Shown: piece by piece, positions 17,649 to 30,687 of the stretch
Numbering within the stretch: position 1 is the first letter of the stretch
Layout: every line of letters starts with the position of its first letter
Assembly (NCBI RefSeq): GCF_023856365.1
Contig: NW_026042476.1
Span: 181,166 to 245,165 of the forward strand
Direction: 5' to 3'
DNA: 64,000 nucleotides
DNA from: Brienomyrus brachyistius
Lineage: Eukaryota; Chordata; Actinopteri; Osteoglossiformes; Mormyridae
Translations under genes and position numbers: made by a program
Notes under the pieces: generated by a model
What the model saw: the letters and a program-made list of their open reading frames with translations, nothing else
What the model was told of the DNA's origin: nothing
Database searches by the model: none

Positions 17649-17957
17649 CAGGGACGGATTACAAACCGGGTTAGCGGGGCCGCTGCCCAGGGGCCCTTGG
17701 GGTGCAGGGGGCCCGTGGGCCCCAAGCCCAAAACAATTTGCAACGCTTATCAGCAATGTATTTTCGTTTGTCTATTTTAGAGGGCCTACATTCTTTGATC
17801 CTCTGCCTACAAGGTCCCCTGACCCTATAGGGAGGGTGTTTGGCTGCCAAGGGCCCTTGACTTGTGGTGGTTGTGGTGGTGGTGCAGGTGGTGGTGGTGG
17901 GGGGGGGCCTCGCGAACGTTTTACCCAGGGGCCCACACAACCCATAATCCGTCCCTG
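17649..17957. mobile_element. hAT-type MITE
   Basis: 309 bp with terminal inverted repeat CAGGGACGGATTA / TAATCCGTCCCTG and perfect 8-bp target duplication AACTGAAT on both sides (17,641-17,648 and 17,958-17,965). No coding capacity. The 8-bp duplication and CAGGG ends assign it to hAT. Confidence 0.9.
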
Positions 17958-18769
17958 AACTGAATAGTGTTAACACGTAGATTTTAGCAGTATTTAGAAG
18001 ACCGACTCTTGGTGTTTGAAAAGAAGCATCAGCCCAGTTATATTTTCTTTGATGAGCCTAGAGATATCTCAAGATTAAATTAAAATGATTGCACATTTAT
18101 GGTATCATAGGAAAATTGGGTTATAAATCACTTTCCTATTCTACATGTGATTCTGTGTATTGACATTGTTGATCTGCATCTAATCTACTGTAATTAATGT
18201 AATTACAGGTGATGCAATATCCCAGCAGTCTGATAATCACCTGCACAATGAGGCAAAAGGCTTGGATTTTATATCCTTCATTCCTTCAGCACCATCCAAA
18301 GTTGATGTCTTTTTACATCAAAAAGTTAGTGGGCCTTATCCTGACCTCTGGATGTTCTGCAAGAACTTGCTGCTGCTGTCCTATGGGCAAGCCGAAGTGG
18401 AACGAATAGAGGTGGAGACCTGCAACTTATCAGAGGAAACAGTTGTTGCACAGAGGCTTATATGCGACCATGTCAGAGTGTGTGGGGGAGCAACCAAAGC
18501 GCCTCTGACCAAAGGTGAAAGATGAGCGAAAAGCAAAAAAGAAAACTTGAGGAACTCAAGAGGAAGAGAGTCTCACTGGAAAGTGTATGTGAGAGTTTAC
18601 AAAAGGATGCTGAGCACATGGCAGAGGAAGCAGAGAGTGCTGCTGGAACCAAAAGGGCAACATTACTTACCAAGTCCAATACTCTGAGCCGACGAGCGAA
18701 GGAGGAGAAAGAGCAGTTGGTGGTCTTAAATGCAGATACTGAAGAATAGGCTACTGAACTGTGACTCCT

Positions 18770-20747
18770 AACACATCAAGAGTGAATCGGTGGAAACAAA
18801 AATATTTAGGTTCTTTGCATTTTTGGAGTATTTTACTTTCTGTGCCTGTTTGTACATTGTTCACAGCCATAATACTTTATAATTACAAGGTAGTTTTATG
18901 TTAGAGCTCTTGCTCCAATAAATATGTGCCTTGTAATTAACTAAATTCTAGGCTATTCAGTTTTTTTTGCCCTCGTGATGGTCGTGGGTTGTGAAAAAAG
19001 CCTTCTTCTTAGGGGTACCGCTGGGGCCAGCCGGGCGTATGTCGTGGCTTCAGTGAGTACTTATGTTTGTCATGCTGCCTGTGTACTTTATAGCGGCACA
19101 ACATATTTCTGCAAATTGCATGCGTCAAATTGTCTGTCTCTCTTAAAAAATATGAAGTGTCACCAAAATTTTAAACGGGGAATCAATCTCAATGAAAAAT
19201 ATTCGTCAAGTAACGTTCCTAAAATAATATAGACATACTAATAATTATATATTAATAAATCGGATGAACGATGCATCCCAAATTGTATCCGCTGCGCACT
19301 TCTTAATCAGGGCAATCGCATCGTGGAGGTTTCTGCAGACGCCCAAAAAGACTTACTTAAGAAAACTGTTGCATGATAATTTGTACCATTTTCAAGGGTG
19401 GGGGGCGTGCAGTAGATGCCCCCTTTATTTTTGTGCTTCTGCCGTTCAAACCGAGCAGCACTGAGTTTGTCATGGCACCTGACGCCAAATCTACTGCTTA
19501 GCTGCTACAGACAGAACTATCTTCAAATCACCACTAGGGGGTGTCAATGCTGCACAGCTTCGTTCTATGGTTGATCTTTTTCAAAGACAGTTTTTTTTCT
19601 CTCTCTCCACATAATCAACTTAACTGATTAGCGTGCTTTCATAGTAATGGTTTTTAATCCGTGTTAATCTTCTGAACAATGACTAGTAAAGGTTCTATGA
19701 GGTTGTCCTACTTACTATGGATTTTAAGTTTTTTATCAAGGTGTTAAAACGTACCACAGTTGCCAGTCCTGTGTTTTATGTCTAGCAATTTGTACAGTTT
19801 CTTCAGTATAAACACATGCCATGATCTGTGAGAATCTCCTCCAGAACTCTGCATTTCCTCAAGATCTTTTTGTAATATTGCATCATGGCACTGCTCAGAA
19901 CAACACAGATGGTGCATAACAACACAAGGGAGTACAAGACAACATGGTGCAGAAACAGTGCGATACAAAGCAGGACAAAACTGGATGATACGTGGTCAGT
20001 GGTGGATAAAGTGCAGTAACAGCTGTACAGTGCAGCTGCCGTGGAAATGACTGTTACAGGGGATGCAAAAGCTGCAGGTTTGAATTGTTTGGCGAATGAA
20101 GCTGTTCATGAATCTGCTAGTCAGTGTTTGTGGATGGTGGTCAGAGTCCTGGATTATAGACTGAACCTTGTTACTGTGGCAGTTAAAGTACAGCTGGTCA
20201 ATGGAGGGCAGTTCAGTGCGAATGATGTTCTTAACAGACTTCGCAATGTACTGCCTTCCTGTCATGTGGCTCCACCATACCATAGTACTACTGTAAGAAC
20301 TAGGGATGTAACGATACATTCAACTCACCATTTGATACGATTCACGATTCTGAGTTCAATTTTCTCATTTTTTGCAGAATGAGCTGCAGACAAATATATT
20401 CAAAAATATTCTTATATTTATCTTTCTGAACTGTTGACACTGTTTGCAACTGAATTTGAATAAAATACTGTTGAAAAAAAATCCCAAATCAAAATAAGTA
20501 AATAAAAAAAAATAAATCAAATAAATAAGCTAAGGTTTGCATGTGCAGCTTTTTAGCGTGCTTTGCCCTTTTAATAATCTTCACTCAGCTCACGGTGGTG
20601 CCAGTGGACCTGTTTGTGTATGTTATCAGTCTATTACAATGTTTGCATGCAGTTTATGTCTTGTCTGTGCTTTTCTCGCTGTTTCCTCCTCGTTTGTGAT
20701 TACCGGAAAGCTAATATGCTGCCACACCGCCAATTGAAGATCGGGCA
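18770..20747. other. No gene recognised
   Basis: AT-rich intergenic DNA. From about 20,297 there is a stretch starting TAGGGATGTAACGATAC that resembles the end of a hAT-like MITE, but no matching end with a clean target duplication was found. Nothing else is supported. Confidence 0.5.
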
Positions 20748-20751
20748 GTGC

Positions 20752-21055
20752 GTCCATCCATCCATTTTCTGAAACCACTTAATCCCAACTGGGGATCGCG
20801 GGGGGAGACCGGAGCCTATCCCGGGAACAAGGGGCGCAGACAGGAACCAAGCCCAGGCAGTCACCTACACACCGCAGGTCGCACACACTCACACAACTAC
20901 AGGGCCAATTTAGACTCACCAGTCAACCTATCCTGCATGCTTTTGGACCGTGGGAGGAACCTGGAGTCCCCGGCGAAAACGGGGAGAGCATGCGAACTCC
21001 ACACAGAAAGGGCCCTGGGACCGAAGCCAGCACTAACCACTGTGCCGTCCTCAGT
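20752..21055 (-). repeat. Diverged SINE-type repeat, reverse orientation
   Basis: Starts with the (CATC)n/CCATTTTC tail and ends at ...AACCACTGTGCCGTCC, the reverse of the SINE head. The middle (ACACACCGCAGGTCGCACAC) differs from the main SINE family in this window, so it is a related subfamily. Confidence 0.7.
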
Positions 21056-21630
21056 TTCAAATTCATTCATCATCTCGCGTTCGCTCAAAACCAAAAACTG
21101 ACGTACGATGTCGACGTGATACGCAGTGACATCTGACGTCAAACTCACATTGTGAAATCAAATGTAATATTACACCAGTTTTTCTGTTAAAGTACTGTGA
21201 AGTACTCCTACAATAGTGATTCATTTTCCACATCAGCCGGTTTAAATCTTCATGCATTTGCACCGATTTTTAACTGATTTGTGATTCATCATTACATGCC
21301 AGGGCCAGCAGCTCTGCATGGCTCGACCCTCATAAACATTCTCCACACATGCTGTTCAGGCAGTGGCCACAGAAATTCCCCCAGTGAACTTTATGCTTTC
21401 TGTCGGAGAGTATGCTGTGTTCTGGCCTTAAACCCTGCATACTACTTTGCAGACTTTGATCCTCTTAACAACAATTGGCATTTCTGGTGGCTGAATATCC
21501 ATCCATCCGTCATCCAACTGCATGCTTAAAAGCTGTGAATAATAGTAATAATTCTTAAAATTGCAACTATCTAGAATTTCAGCCTAGTTACTCAGCTAAA
21601 TTACTATTTAAACCTAGAATAATTTCTATA
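21056..21630. other. No gene recognised
   Basis: Between two SINE copies; only short random ORFs. Nothing supported. Confidence 0.5.
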
Positions 21631-21986
21631 AGGGGCGGCATGGTGGTGCAGTGGTTAGCACTGTCGCCTCACACCTCTGGGACCCGGGTTCGTGTCTCCG
21701 CCTGGGTCACATGTGTGTGGAGTTTGCATGTTCTCCCCATGTCGTTGTGGGGTTTCCTCTGGGTACTCCGGTTTCCCCCCACAGTCCAAAAACATGCTGG
21801 GGGCTAATTGGAGTTGCTGAATTGCCCGTAGGTGTGTGTGTGTGAGTGGATGGTGTGTGAGTGTGCCCTGCGATGGGCTGGCCCCCCATCCTGGGTTGTT
21901 CCCTGCCTCGTGCCCATTGATTCTGGGATAGGCTCCGGACCCCCCGCGACCCAATAGGATAAGCGGTTTGGAAAATGGATGGATGG
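21631..21986 (+). repeat. tRNA-derived SINE, full length
   Basis: Head has box A-like TGGTGCAGTGG and box B-like GGTTCGTGTC; tail ends GGATAAGCGGTTTGG plus (ATGG)n. Flanked by a 12-bp target duplication ATAATTTCTATA (21,619-21,630 and 21,987-21,998). Same family occurs at 28,322, 31,301, 32,668, 52,064 and 58,463. Confidence 0.9.
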
Positions 21987-22449
21987 ATAATTTCTATATG
22001 TGTGATAGAATCAAAAAATATTTTGTTTTACATATAAATCTTCACAAGGTGTATTACACATGGTATTCCCCAGACACCGCCACCCCAACAGATGCTTTGT
22101 TTGTTAAGACAATAGCTCAGAAAGTGGTTGATCGATCTTTTGCAGCTTTTACCAAGGTTTGTACAAGCCAAAATTAAATTTTGAAACGGATCCCTGCCAC
22201 ACCCTGCCCTCCTGAACCTCCCGTTTCCTCCCTAGTGTGGTATAACGTGCCATGCCTGTTCCGCGTTTGTTTTACCTCTCCTTCCTGCCCTTGTGTTACT
22301 CATTTCAGGTGCCTCTAGTTTGCTCCCTGCTTAGCCTTGTATAAATGTGCTTCTCAGTCCTGCCTTTAATGTTGCTGCTGCTGTTTGCCTGTGTGTTCTT
22401 CCCTGCTTATGATTCCCCCGTGATCCAGTTGTGATCCAGTTGTCTTCAT

Positions 22450-25216
22450 ATCATGTATTCAACTCTACTGCCTCAGTCCAGTATTATCTCTGACCATCAT
22501 CTTATTGCGTTCAATATTTCCCTTGCTCAAAATATTAGCCCCCCGACTCGCCAAACGTACAATCACGTCAAATACAGCAAGTAACTTTATCGATAACCTC
22601 CCTGAGCTATCGTTTTCAACCAAACTAATGTCGAATTCTGCTGAACTTGATAGCATTACGGATTATTTAGCATCTATGCTTAATTCCACTAGAGAAAATT
22701 GCTCAGTTAAAAATAAAAAAGGTTGTACGAGGTTTACTTTGGGCCTCCGCCGATGCCACCCATTGTCTTACCATGTGAGCGTCTCAGGGACTATGCCCGG
22801 TGCCTAGGAACATAGTGTGTACGCCCCTCAGAGGGTAGACCGGTACCTGTCATCAGCGTGTGCGAACTCCAGAGGTGTAGTTTTGGTATCCACCTAACTT
22901 AACTTGGGCAGTCAAGTTTGGGACCCGGATAAATAAATGGGATTTAACCCAGAGGCTGCAAGATAGTATTTACCACCATAGTCCTAATAAGGATAGAAGT
23001 CCAATCTGGAAAGTTTATGAAGAAGTTAGCAAATCAGACAGTCATAAAGTAATCGAAACAACATTTATTAAAAATACTACAATATACAATTATTGACATG
23101 TGGACACATACTTGTAAATACATTTGGACAAATACAATATTAAACAATCACATTCCTCAGCTGAGAGTGAACAAAGTTCTGTGGAAAGTATCTGACTACA
23201 GATAGACTTTCACCCAGTTCTCTGCGGGAGCTCTGATTACAGAGTGACTCCCCGACTACTTCTGAAGCCCTTCCTTAAGTATCCAGACCAGGTGATGGCA
23301 TGTTTCTGAAGACTGACTAATTTCGGTCAATGGTTAATTTTAGGGGCATTGCTGACCTTGGTTCTCAAGTCCCCAGCCAATCAGATCACTTTAGGGGGTG
23401 GTTGTAATTCCCTTGTTCTACCATGAGAGAATCTCTCTCAGTTTGGTGGGTTGAGCCGAAGTTTCTGTATTTCTCTTAGGAAAAGCTATACTGCCTTAAA
23501 TCTGAGAGTATAATACTCCTCGTCTCATGCCTATTCAAACGAGACCAAACATGCGTGTATTTGTCCCTAACATCTATGTGTGCTGAGTTATCCTGTTTAT
23601 AGTGGAAAAGGTGTCTGTGTCTGGAGGCTGACAGCTGTTGTTGCTGTGGATTGATTGTGGAACTCTGGTCACTCCGGGGGTGAAAGGTCTTGCTTTTTCT
23701 GTGCTGCTCCAGTTATTCCTATCCAGTCTCTCAGGAGCCGGCAGGCATTTGCCTTCCTTAAAAGGGGTGGTTTGACGAGTTGAGTCCAGTCTTGCCTGGG
23801 CCAGCGGAGCTCTGAAATAGACTGATGCAGGCTGATCAGAGTTGGGGCCTGCAGGACCTATAAGTTTTATGTCCTTACAGAATGTAAGTGGCATCATACT
23901 AAACTAGTGGTGTTCGAACTAGCATGGAAAGAGGCTATGGGTAGCTACAAAAAGGCTCTTAGTGCCGCCAAATCATCTAGTATCTATCAGAACTAATTGA
24001 AATAAACAAAAATAATCCTAGATTCCTATTTACTATGGTGTCCAAGCTGACTAATAACCAGACCACTGGTTATTTTCCAGTGACGACTTTATGAAACTTT
24101 TTGACCAAAAATATGCTCAATTAAACAGAACATTTTGAATATTGAATATTGGTTAACCAGTCAGAACTGATGTACTTAATTTTATCTTCAAATTCATCTA
24201 CTTGTATGCTAGACCCTGTTCCATCAAAATTATTCAGCGATGCTCCCAGCATTGATTGAACCGCTACTAGCAATAGTTAAACTAAAACATATAATCATAT
24301 TACCCCAATTTTATCTTCACTGCACTGGCTGCCAGTTAGATTTCGTGTTGACTACAAAACACTGCTCTTAACCTATAAAGCTGTAAATGGTCTTGCACCG
24401 CAGTATGTGAGTGACCTCATTTGCGTTCCGAATCATACACTTAGATGACGAGATGGAGGTATTCTATCCGTACCCAGAATAAAGAACATTACCTTTGGGG
24501 GAAGAGCATTTGCTCATAAAGCACCACAGCTATGGAATAAACTTCCTATTAGTGTTCGGAACTCAGACACAATCTCTGCTTTTAAGTCAAGGCTTAAGAT
24601 GTACCTCTTTCGCCAGTCTTTTGGATAGTTAAATCTTCTTTTCTAAGGTGAATGGGAAATCTGGAGGTTCATAGTTATTTGAGATTGAAGGGGAAAGGGG
24701 GGATTGGTGCTGTCGTCCTGCCACTCTCGCCGATCACTTAAGCTGTGGATGGGAGGTGGCTTGACGCCAAAACCTCTGTAAACCCTCATGCCTGTGCTTC
24801 CTTCCAGGTCACTCTTTTAGGCAGGCTGTCATAGTTGCTTTAGTCCTGCCGGTTAGGTGTAGGGCAATAACTCTTCTCCATCTTCTCTTTTTCGAGCTGA
24901 TACCGAGCCGACTACACCGTGTGAACCCGCACCTGGACTCCTGGATATAACTACATGAAACCAACTGGGACTTTATAACTATATGAACTCTAATGAATGT
25001 CAATGTAAATGCAGTTTCATGCTCCTTGGTCGCCCAGAGGAGGATGGGGTCCCCTTCTGAGTCTAGGTTCCACTCAAGGTTTCTTCCTGCTAGAGGGAGT
25101 TTCCTTGCCACTGTCGCCTCAGGCTTGCTTGGTGGGGTTCTGGCCGGTTAAATGTAAAGTGCTTTGTGACAATGCATGTCGTTAAAAGCGCTATATAAAT
25201 AAAATTGAATTGAATT
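22450..25216 (+). repeat. L2-clade LINE, decayed and interrupted
   Basis: 22,500-22,720 matches an L2-type ORF2 segment. 24,300-24,630 encodes the C-terminal region (LHWLPVRF-type, then LWNKLP-type segments) with stops. The 3' end at 25,150-25,216 is the familiar AGTGCTTTGTGACAATGC...AAATAAAATTGAATTGAATTG tail. 22,730-23,920 is an insertion of a different, unrecognised sequence. Confidence 0.75.
22730..23920. other. Unrecognised insertion in the L2 copy
   Basis: Between the two L2 parts. No long ORF and no clear terminal repeats. It may be part of an LTR element, but I cannot support a name. Confidence 0.4.
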
Positions 25217-25219
25217 GAA

Positions 25220-26850
25220 GTGCTTCCTCAGATTCATTTTTAAATGTTCTCCAGCTAATTTCCACTATGGCCACGAGTTCTAGTATTTTAAATTAATATT
25301 GAAATGGTCATTTGGCTGAACAGCATCCCGACCTGTTAGAATCTTATATACCTGGATCATGTCCCCCCATAGTCTCCTTTGCTTGAGGCTAAACAGATTC
25401 AGCTCAGCGAACCTCTCCTCATAAGACATTCCTCTAAGTGCAGGAATCATTCTAGTCATCCTACGTTGCACCTTTTCCAAGGCAGCAATGTCCTTCTGAA
25501 GGTATGGTGACCAAACCTGCACACAGTATTCTAGGTGGGATCTTACCAAGGAATTATATAATCGTAGCATCACTTCTCTTGACTTACATCTCTAGGTGTG
25601 TGGAGTTTAATCCAACATCCTTTTGCCTTTTTTTAATGCTTCCCCACACTGGCAAGAGTGGGACATGGAAGTATCAACATACACACCGAGATCTTTCTCG
25701 TAATCAGCTACCTTTATTTCAGTGGAACCCATAAAATATCTGTACTTTACTATATTTACTATATTTCTGCTCCCTGCATGGATTACCTTATATTTATCTA
25801 TGTTAAATTTCATCTGCCACGTATGAGCCCAGTCGCTAATTAAATCCAGATCCTGTTGTAGCCTCTCTGGACATGAGACATGATCTAACATCAATCAGAA
25901 GATACCACACCAGCAGATAATGATTTCTGGAATAGTAAAGTTAAAGGTTGGCTAATAATACCCCTCATCTCTTTTAAAACTATAGATAAGATGCCATCAG
26001 GGCCTTGCGATTTATTTATTTTGAGCTTAGCTAGGCTTTGTACCACATCAGCCTCAGTTATACATATATTGGTCATAGACATCGTTGTATTTGTACTAAA
26101 TGGTGGTAAGCTATTCTACTGTGAACAGCCATTGTAAAATAATCATTAAACTCATTTATATCAATTTCATTTTCAATTATAAGGCCCTTACTATCCTGCA
26201 AATGAGTGATTTTCAGCTTTTAGAGCTCTTTCGGAGTTAAAATATTGGAAGAAACTTTTAACGTCATCCTTATAACTGTTATTAACTAAACCTGTAGACG
26301 TAGATACTCCTGCTTTATTTTGAAATCATTAGTTAATTTCCATTTGTGGAAGAAAGCCCTTTTGCTCCTGACTTTATTCTTAATTTTCGTAGTAAACCAC
26401 CTGTGACATCGCGTGCTGGACGAACAGGCAGGAAGCGAGGAATCAAGGATCCGGGAAACGGAGAGTCGGGAATGAGGGTTTATTGATGAAAACAGGTACC
26501 AACAGCGAGAGATTTCAATGACAGGACTGGGGAAACAGACTTGAATGTGGACTAAATACACAGGACTACTCAAACTGACAGAAAACAGCTGGTTACAATC
26601 GGGGCAGCACACATGGTTAATGAGGGGGGCGTGGCACACACGAGGATCGTACAAGCAGGTCATGACACCAGCTTGGTTGCAGTTTCCTAGATTTAGTTTT
26701 TCTGGAAACGGGTATGAAGTTCTTTTGCACTTGCAACAATGTGCTTTTAAAAAATTCCCATGCCTCTTCCACAGTATTGCTATTTAACTCCATCCGATTT
26801 ACAGTTTCTAGTTTCAGTCTCATACCATTGAATTACCCTTCCTAACATTG
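25220..26850 (-). pseudogene. CR1/Jockey-superfamily LINE remnant
   Basis: On the minus strand it encodes, with stops and shifts, the endonuclease-RT linker (KLKINKSQGPDGI), RT (DLDLISDWAHTWQMKFNI, DLGVYVDTSMSHS) and the C-terminal part (SHLEYCVQVWSPYLQKDI, RGMSYEERFAELNLFSLKQR). It is the same family as the copy at 62,656. The 3' tail is missing where it meets the L2 end. A reverse LTR at 26,402 interrupts it. Confidence 0.85.
26402..26667 (-). mobile_element. Solo LTR, related to family A, reverse orientation
   Basis: On the minus strand it begins TGTCATGACC and ends GCGATGTCACA; it includes CACGCCCCCCTCATTA, the same core as the LTRs at 17,205 and 35,435, and an AATAAA. Flanks CCACC/CCAGC are a 5-bp duplication with one mismatch. 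It interrupts the CR1-like LINE. Confidence 0.8.
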
Positions 26851-26869
26851 TATACTTTTGTTTTGGACT

Positions 26870-27470
26870 TGGTTGAAGACTCAGGCAGCAGGAGTTGCCC
26901 CAACGTTGGTATGTCCTTATCCATAAGGGGGAGTAAACGTTCTGGTTTCCCGACCTTATAGATGAAGGAGTTGGGGGATGTTGCCAGTGACCTGCCGGAT
27001 TCCAGGCAGAACAGGCCTCGCTATGCCACAGCCCTTCAGAGACTGGGCCTTCCGTGCAGAACCTCTGCATCCAAATTAGACCAGTTGTTTAACAAAACCC
27101 TAAAATGGGGTTATTTTTGACATGGAACGGGACTTTGATTCAACAACCCATTACTTAGTTGCGGCAAGTACCCAATATCAAGTATAGCTGCAAAGAATCT
27201 GCCAGAGATTTTCAGAGAAGTTCCCCAGATGCATGGACTGGACTAAGGTGCGTCAGATTAAACAGGAGCCTGGTAAATTCTGTGAGCCCCACGCCAAGTG
27301 ACTGATGGAAACATACTCCAGCTACAGTGAGATGGACCCTCCAGCGGACCGAGAGTGGGATTCCCTCTGGGAGCGACAACTCGTGCAGTTGCTGGTGGAT
27401 GAGCTGCAAACAGACATCAAGAAGGACTTCCAACCTCACAATCATTTACCAAACCACTTCAGGTAACTTG
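26870..27470 (+). pseudogene. Retroelement gag fragment
   Basis: Contains in broken frames MKELGDVASDLPDSRQNRP, RYATALQRLG, then WTKVRQIKQEPGKFCE, METYSSYSEMDPPADREWDS, resembling the capsid region of a fish retrovirus-like gag. The same gene occurs in reverse at 62,430-64,000. Several stops (for example within 27,298-27,300) make it nonfunctional. Confidence 0.65.
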
Positions 27471-27479
27471 TAAAGATGT

Positions 27480-28320
27480 AGGTATTGGAGTATTCACACA
27501 TTCATTTGCAGTGTCCACCTCCTGTCCGGTAAATTTGGCAGGACAAAATTTGAATAACCTATAGGCCAGACTCATGAATGCGGCTGAACGAGTAAAGGTA
27601 GAACAGGTGGCCAATCCTGTTATACAGTCCTAGTAGATTGAGAACCACCTGATTGCAACTGTAGTTGGAATCAAGGGCTGAGCAGCATGGTGGCCTGGGG
27701 GACAATTATGAAAACACAGACCCACTGATATCCTTAAAACCCACAATCAAAAGAGGAGTCAGGATGGCCAGTGACATGTGCTGGCTAAATGGGGACAACA
27801 AAGAGAGAACAGAACAAGGCAGGGAGGGATTCTGACACAGGTGCCATGCTACTTTGTTTAAATATGCTGTAATGTTTTAGTGCAAGCCTTAGACAATGGA
27901 ATCTCTGAATGACGCCGCAGTCTGGCTCTTTCTGAAGGTCCTATACTGTAACCGTCCTGAGAAGTTGTTTGCATGCACTTGCTGCCTTGACACTTGTTGA
28001 TGTGCGTGTGCCCTGCTCGAGCAGTAAAGGGGAGATCACATGCAGAGCTGATTTTCTGTAGTTCCTTAGAATAAAAATAGAATATTCTCTTCAAATAGGA
28101 ACACATGCTGCGTTTGATTATTTCACTCCAACTCGGACAAAAACGTCACGAAAAACATCACTTCCCATTAGAAACGCCTCTTTTATGACGTTAATGTCTG
28201 ACAGAATCTTCTTGTCCGAGTTGCCCCTGTGACGTAATTTCAACATGGCGGCTTACACACTCAACATTAATTCTATTTTACAAATCCTTAAAAATGTTTA
28301 TTTTGTTAAATTTATTAATA
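27480..28320. other. No gene recognised
   Basis: Probably the decayed continuation of the gag remnant up to about 27,850, then unassigned sequence. Confidence 0.4.
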
Positions 28321-28321
28321 T

Positions 28322-28676
28322 CCCATCCATCCATTTTCCAAACTGCTTATCCTACTGGGTCACGGGGGGTCCGGAGCCTATCCCGGAAGCAATGGGCACG
28401 AGGCTGGGAACAACCCAGGATGGGGGGCCAGCCCATCGCAGGGCACACTCACACACACCATGCACTCTCACATGCATTCCTACGGGCAATTTAGCAAGTC
28501 CAATTAGCCTCAGCATGTTTTTGGACTGTGGGGGGGAACCGGAGTACCCGGAGGAAACCCCACGACGACATGGGGAGAACATGCAAACTCCACACACATG
28601 TGACCCAGGCGGAGATTTGAACCTGGGTCCCAGAGGTGTGAGGCAACAGTGCTAACCAGTGCACGACCATACCGCC
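28322..28676 (-). repeat. tRNA-derived SINE, reverse orientation
   Basis: Same family as 21,631: starts (CATC)nATTTTCCAAACTGCTTATCC and ends ...GTGCACGACCATACCGCCC. A short ATTTATTA-type duplication may flank it. Confidence 0.88.
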
Positions 28677-28679
28677 CAT

Positions 28680-29755
28680 TTATTATTATTATTATTTATA
28701 ATTATTAGTAATTATTAATGTAATTGCACGTGTTCGATTTAGAGAATACCATATTGTGACCGTAAACAGTATCCTAACATGCAATATCAGATTTTTACCA
28801 GACTTGTTAGTGTTTTTGGTTTGTTTGTAGTTTGTTTGCCTCTCGAAAAAAGAATATCGCTATGAATGTACTAAAATACTTTATAAAGCTTTTAATGTGG
28901 TTTGACTAGTTCCTGTTTCTTGTTTATTTGTCTGAAATAATAATCTTACTCCATAACTGCTAAAATATAAAGCAACAACACAGCAGCGTATTCATGGAGG
29001 CAGCCATGTTTGTTCCGAGTTGTGCTAGCTTGAACGGGAGATTGTTGGATGTGATGTCACCCAATTTGGAATTTCCAAGTTCCGAGAGAAAAACGAACGC
29101 ACCACAAGACTCTGGCTGGAAATTTCTACAATAGAGCCATTTAGTTATTTCTAGAAAAATATTTAGAGCCAATGACCTGATGTCATTGTAACACAGGTCA
29201 CTGTCCGTGGTGCTGAATTCTCTACTTGATGGGCTGGTGCTGAATGAATATGACAGCTGGCCAACATGTCTGTGTGCTTCCACTGACTGGCACCCAGACA
29301 TATAATGACTTTTAACAATGAGGAGGGAAACGTCCAGACAGGAAATTAGTCAACAGTAATTAGTAATCACATATAGTTCGCATTTATCATGATGTAAAAT
29401 TCAAAAACCTTTTTATATTATTAAGGGATAAATGTAATTGAGTTTTAATGTATCCTTTCCGCTCTTAAAATCGCAAATTATTTCTGACTATTAATCTGCA
29501 CATTTTAATAATTTCATTAATATTACCTAATTGGTTTGTCTTTTTTATTAAATTTTAAAACTAGCTGTACAATTGTTGATGTTGTTGCTGTTCTGAATGT
29601 CATTGGCCTGTTGCCTTACGTCTGTCTAAACATGAGTGAGGGGATGGATGCACTATTCTATGGGGGCCTCTGTAGAGAATAAATGATCCTAATTTTATAT
29701 TGAGAGAGATGGTTAATTCCTTTTTAATCCATACTGCGTTCAGAGCCCCTGTTCT
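28680..29755. other. No gene recognised
   Basis: AT-rich intergenic DNA with no ORF or repeat that I can name. Confidence 0.5.
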
Positions 29756-30687
29756 GCCGTTGATCACTGCTGCATATCATCCCCAAACCAATGGCCTGGA
29801 TGAGAAAACGAATGATGACATAAAATGGTAAGTCTGTTTTTGAGGTTGTTTTAGAACTGTGTGAGACAGGCTCTATTCTTTTAACATTACATCAGGAATT
29901 ACTGATATTATTGACAATCAATCCCTTAATATACAGTATCTCACAAAAGTGAGTACACCCCACACATTTTTGTAAATATTTTATTATATCTTTTCAAGGG
30001 ACAACGTTAAAGATATGAAACTCTGATAGAATGTAAAGTAATCAGTGTACAGCTTGTATAATGGTGTAAATTTGATGTCCCCTCAAAATAACTCAACACA
30101 CAGCCATTAATGTCTGAACTGCTGGCAACAAAAGTGAGATTAAAAATGATTTGTGGCAAGATCGGATCATGTGTGTTGAAGAGTTTCTTATGACTGACAA
30201 GTAGTTATTTAAAAACATATCTTGAAACAGCAAATTACATTGTTCTTAATGCTTTTAGAAAATGACTCTTTATAATGATCTGTGAATAATAATAATTTGC
30301 TATGAATGTTTTTCCACTTCAGCTTTCCACAATTATTCTTCCCGATGAGAAAAGCTACGGCACGTTTTTTGATGAAAAAAATAAAGTAGTTGAGACAATA
30401 AGCAACAACAGCTGAAAACATCTCCTAGTCACAGGAAAAACAGAAGCAGGCATGTGGTAAACGAATACAAAAGAGGTACCAAAACACAGTTTATCATGTT
30501 GGAGATGAGGCGCTTCTGTTCAACATGAGGAAGCGGGGACGGAAAGGAGGAAGAACGGAACCGGATTTTACCGGACCTTATGTCATCCAGGCAATATGTG
30601 GCAAGCTGGTTACACTGTCTAATTCTGAAGGGGCAACTTTAAAGAACAAATACAATGTAAACCACATACAGAAGGAGCCAAACTGAT
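29756..30687 (+). pseudogene. Integrase-gene remnant (GIN1/KRBA2/Ginger-like)
   Basis: 29,765-29,825 encodes ITAAYHPQTNGLDEKTN, a typical end of an integrase DDE core. 30,490-30,687 encodes the downstream segment VYHVGDEALLFNMRKRGRKG, then FTGPYVIQAICGKLVTLSN, and a stop. The two parts are separated by a Tc1-type terminal fragment. It resembles the Gypsy-integrase-like genes (GIN1, KRBA2) and related fish elements. Only the C-terminal half is present. Confidence 0.7.
29936..30140 (+). repeat. Tc1/mariner terminal fragment
   Basis: Begins TACAGTATCTCACAAAAGTG and continues with GAGTACACCCC, the known style of a fish Tc1-like terminus, ending near GGCAACAAAAGTGAG. The other end is missing. Confidence 0.75.

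Larger units (their letters stand above)
16430..18748 (+). pseudogene. Decayed multi-exon copy of an uncharacterised fish gene family
   Basis: Exon-like blocks in order: 16,440-16,570 (KQLDVHVRYWVNYENGSRV), 17,030-17,180 (CKKALDKCPLKYSIVHEMTC), 18,210-18,520 (VETCNLSEETVVAQRLICDH) and 18,522-18,748, a coiled-coil tail (SLQKDAEHMAEEAES). I recognise these blocks as parts of one repetitive, uncharacterised fish protein family. Frames are broken between blocks, and a solo LTR and a hAT MITE sit within. It is a pseudogene copied at DNA level, since intron-like gaps remain. Name and function unknown. Confidence 0.5.

Noticed and set aside
20297..21290. hAT-like MITE starting TAGGGATGTAACGATAC
   Set aside because: The supposed other end matches poorly and no 8-bp duplication is visible.
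22185..22445. Possible solo LTR (TATAAATG and CT-rich text)
   Set aside because: No matching ends or target duplication could be defined.
28245..28655. 136-residue ORF across the reverse SINE
   Set aside because: Most of it is SINE sequence; the same peptide fragments recur at every SINE copy.
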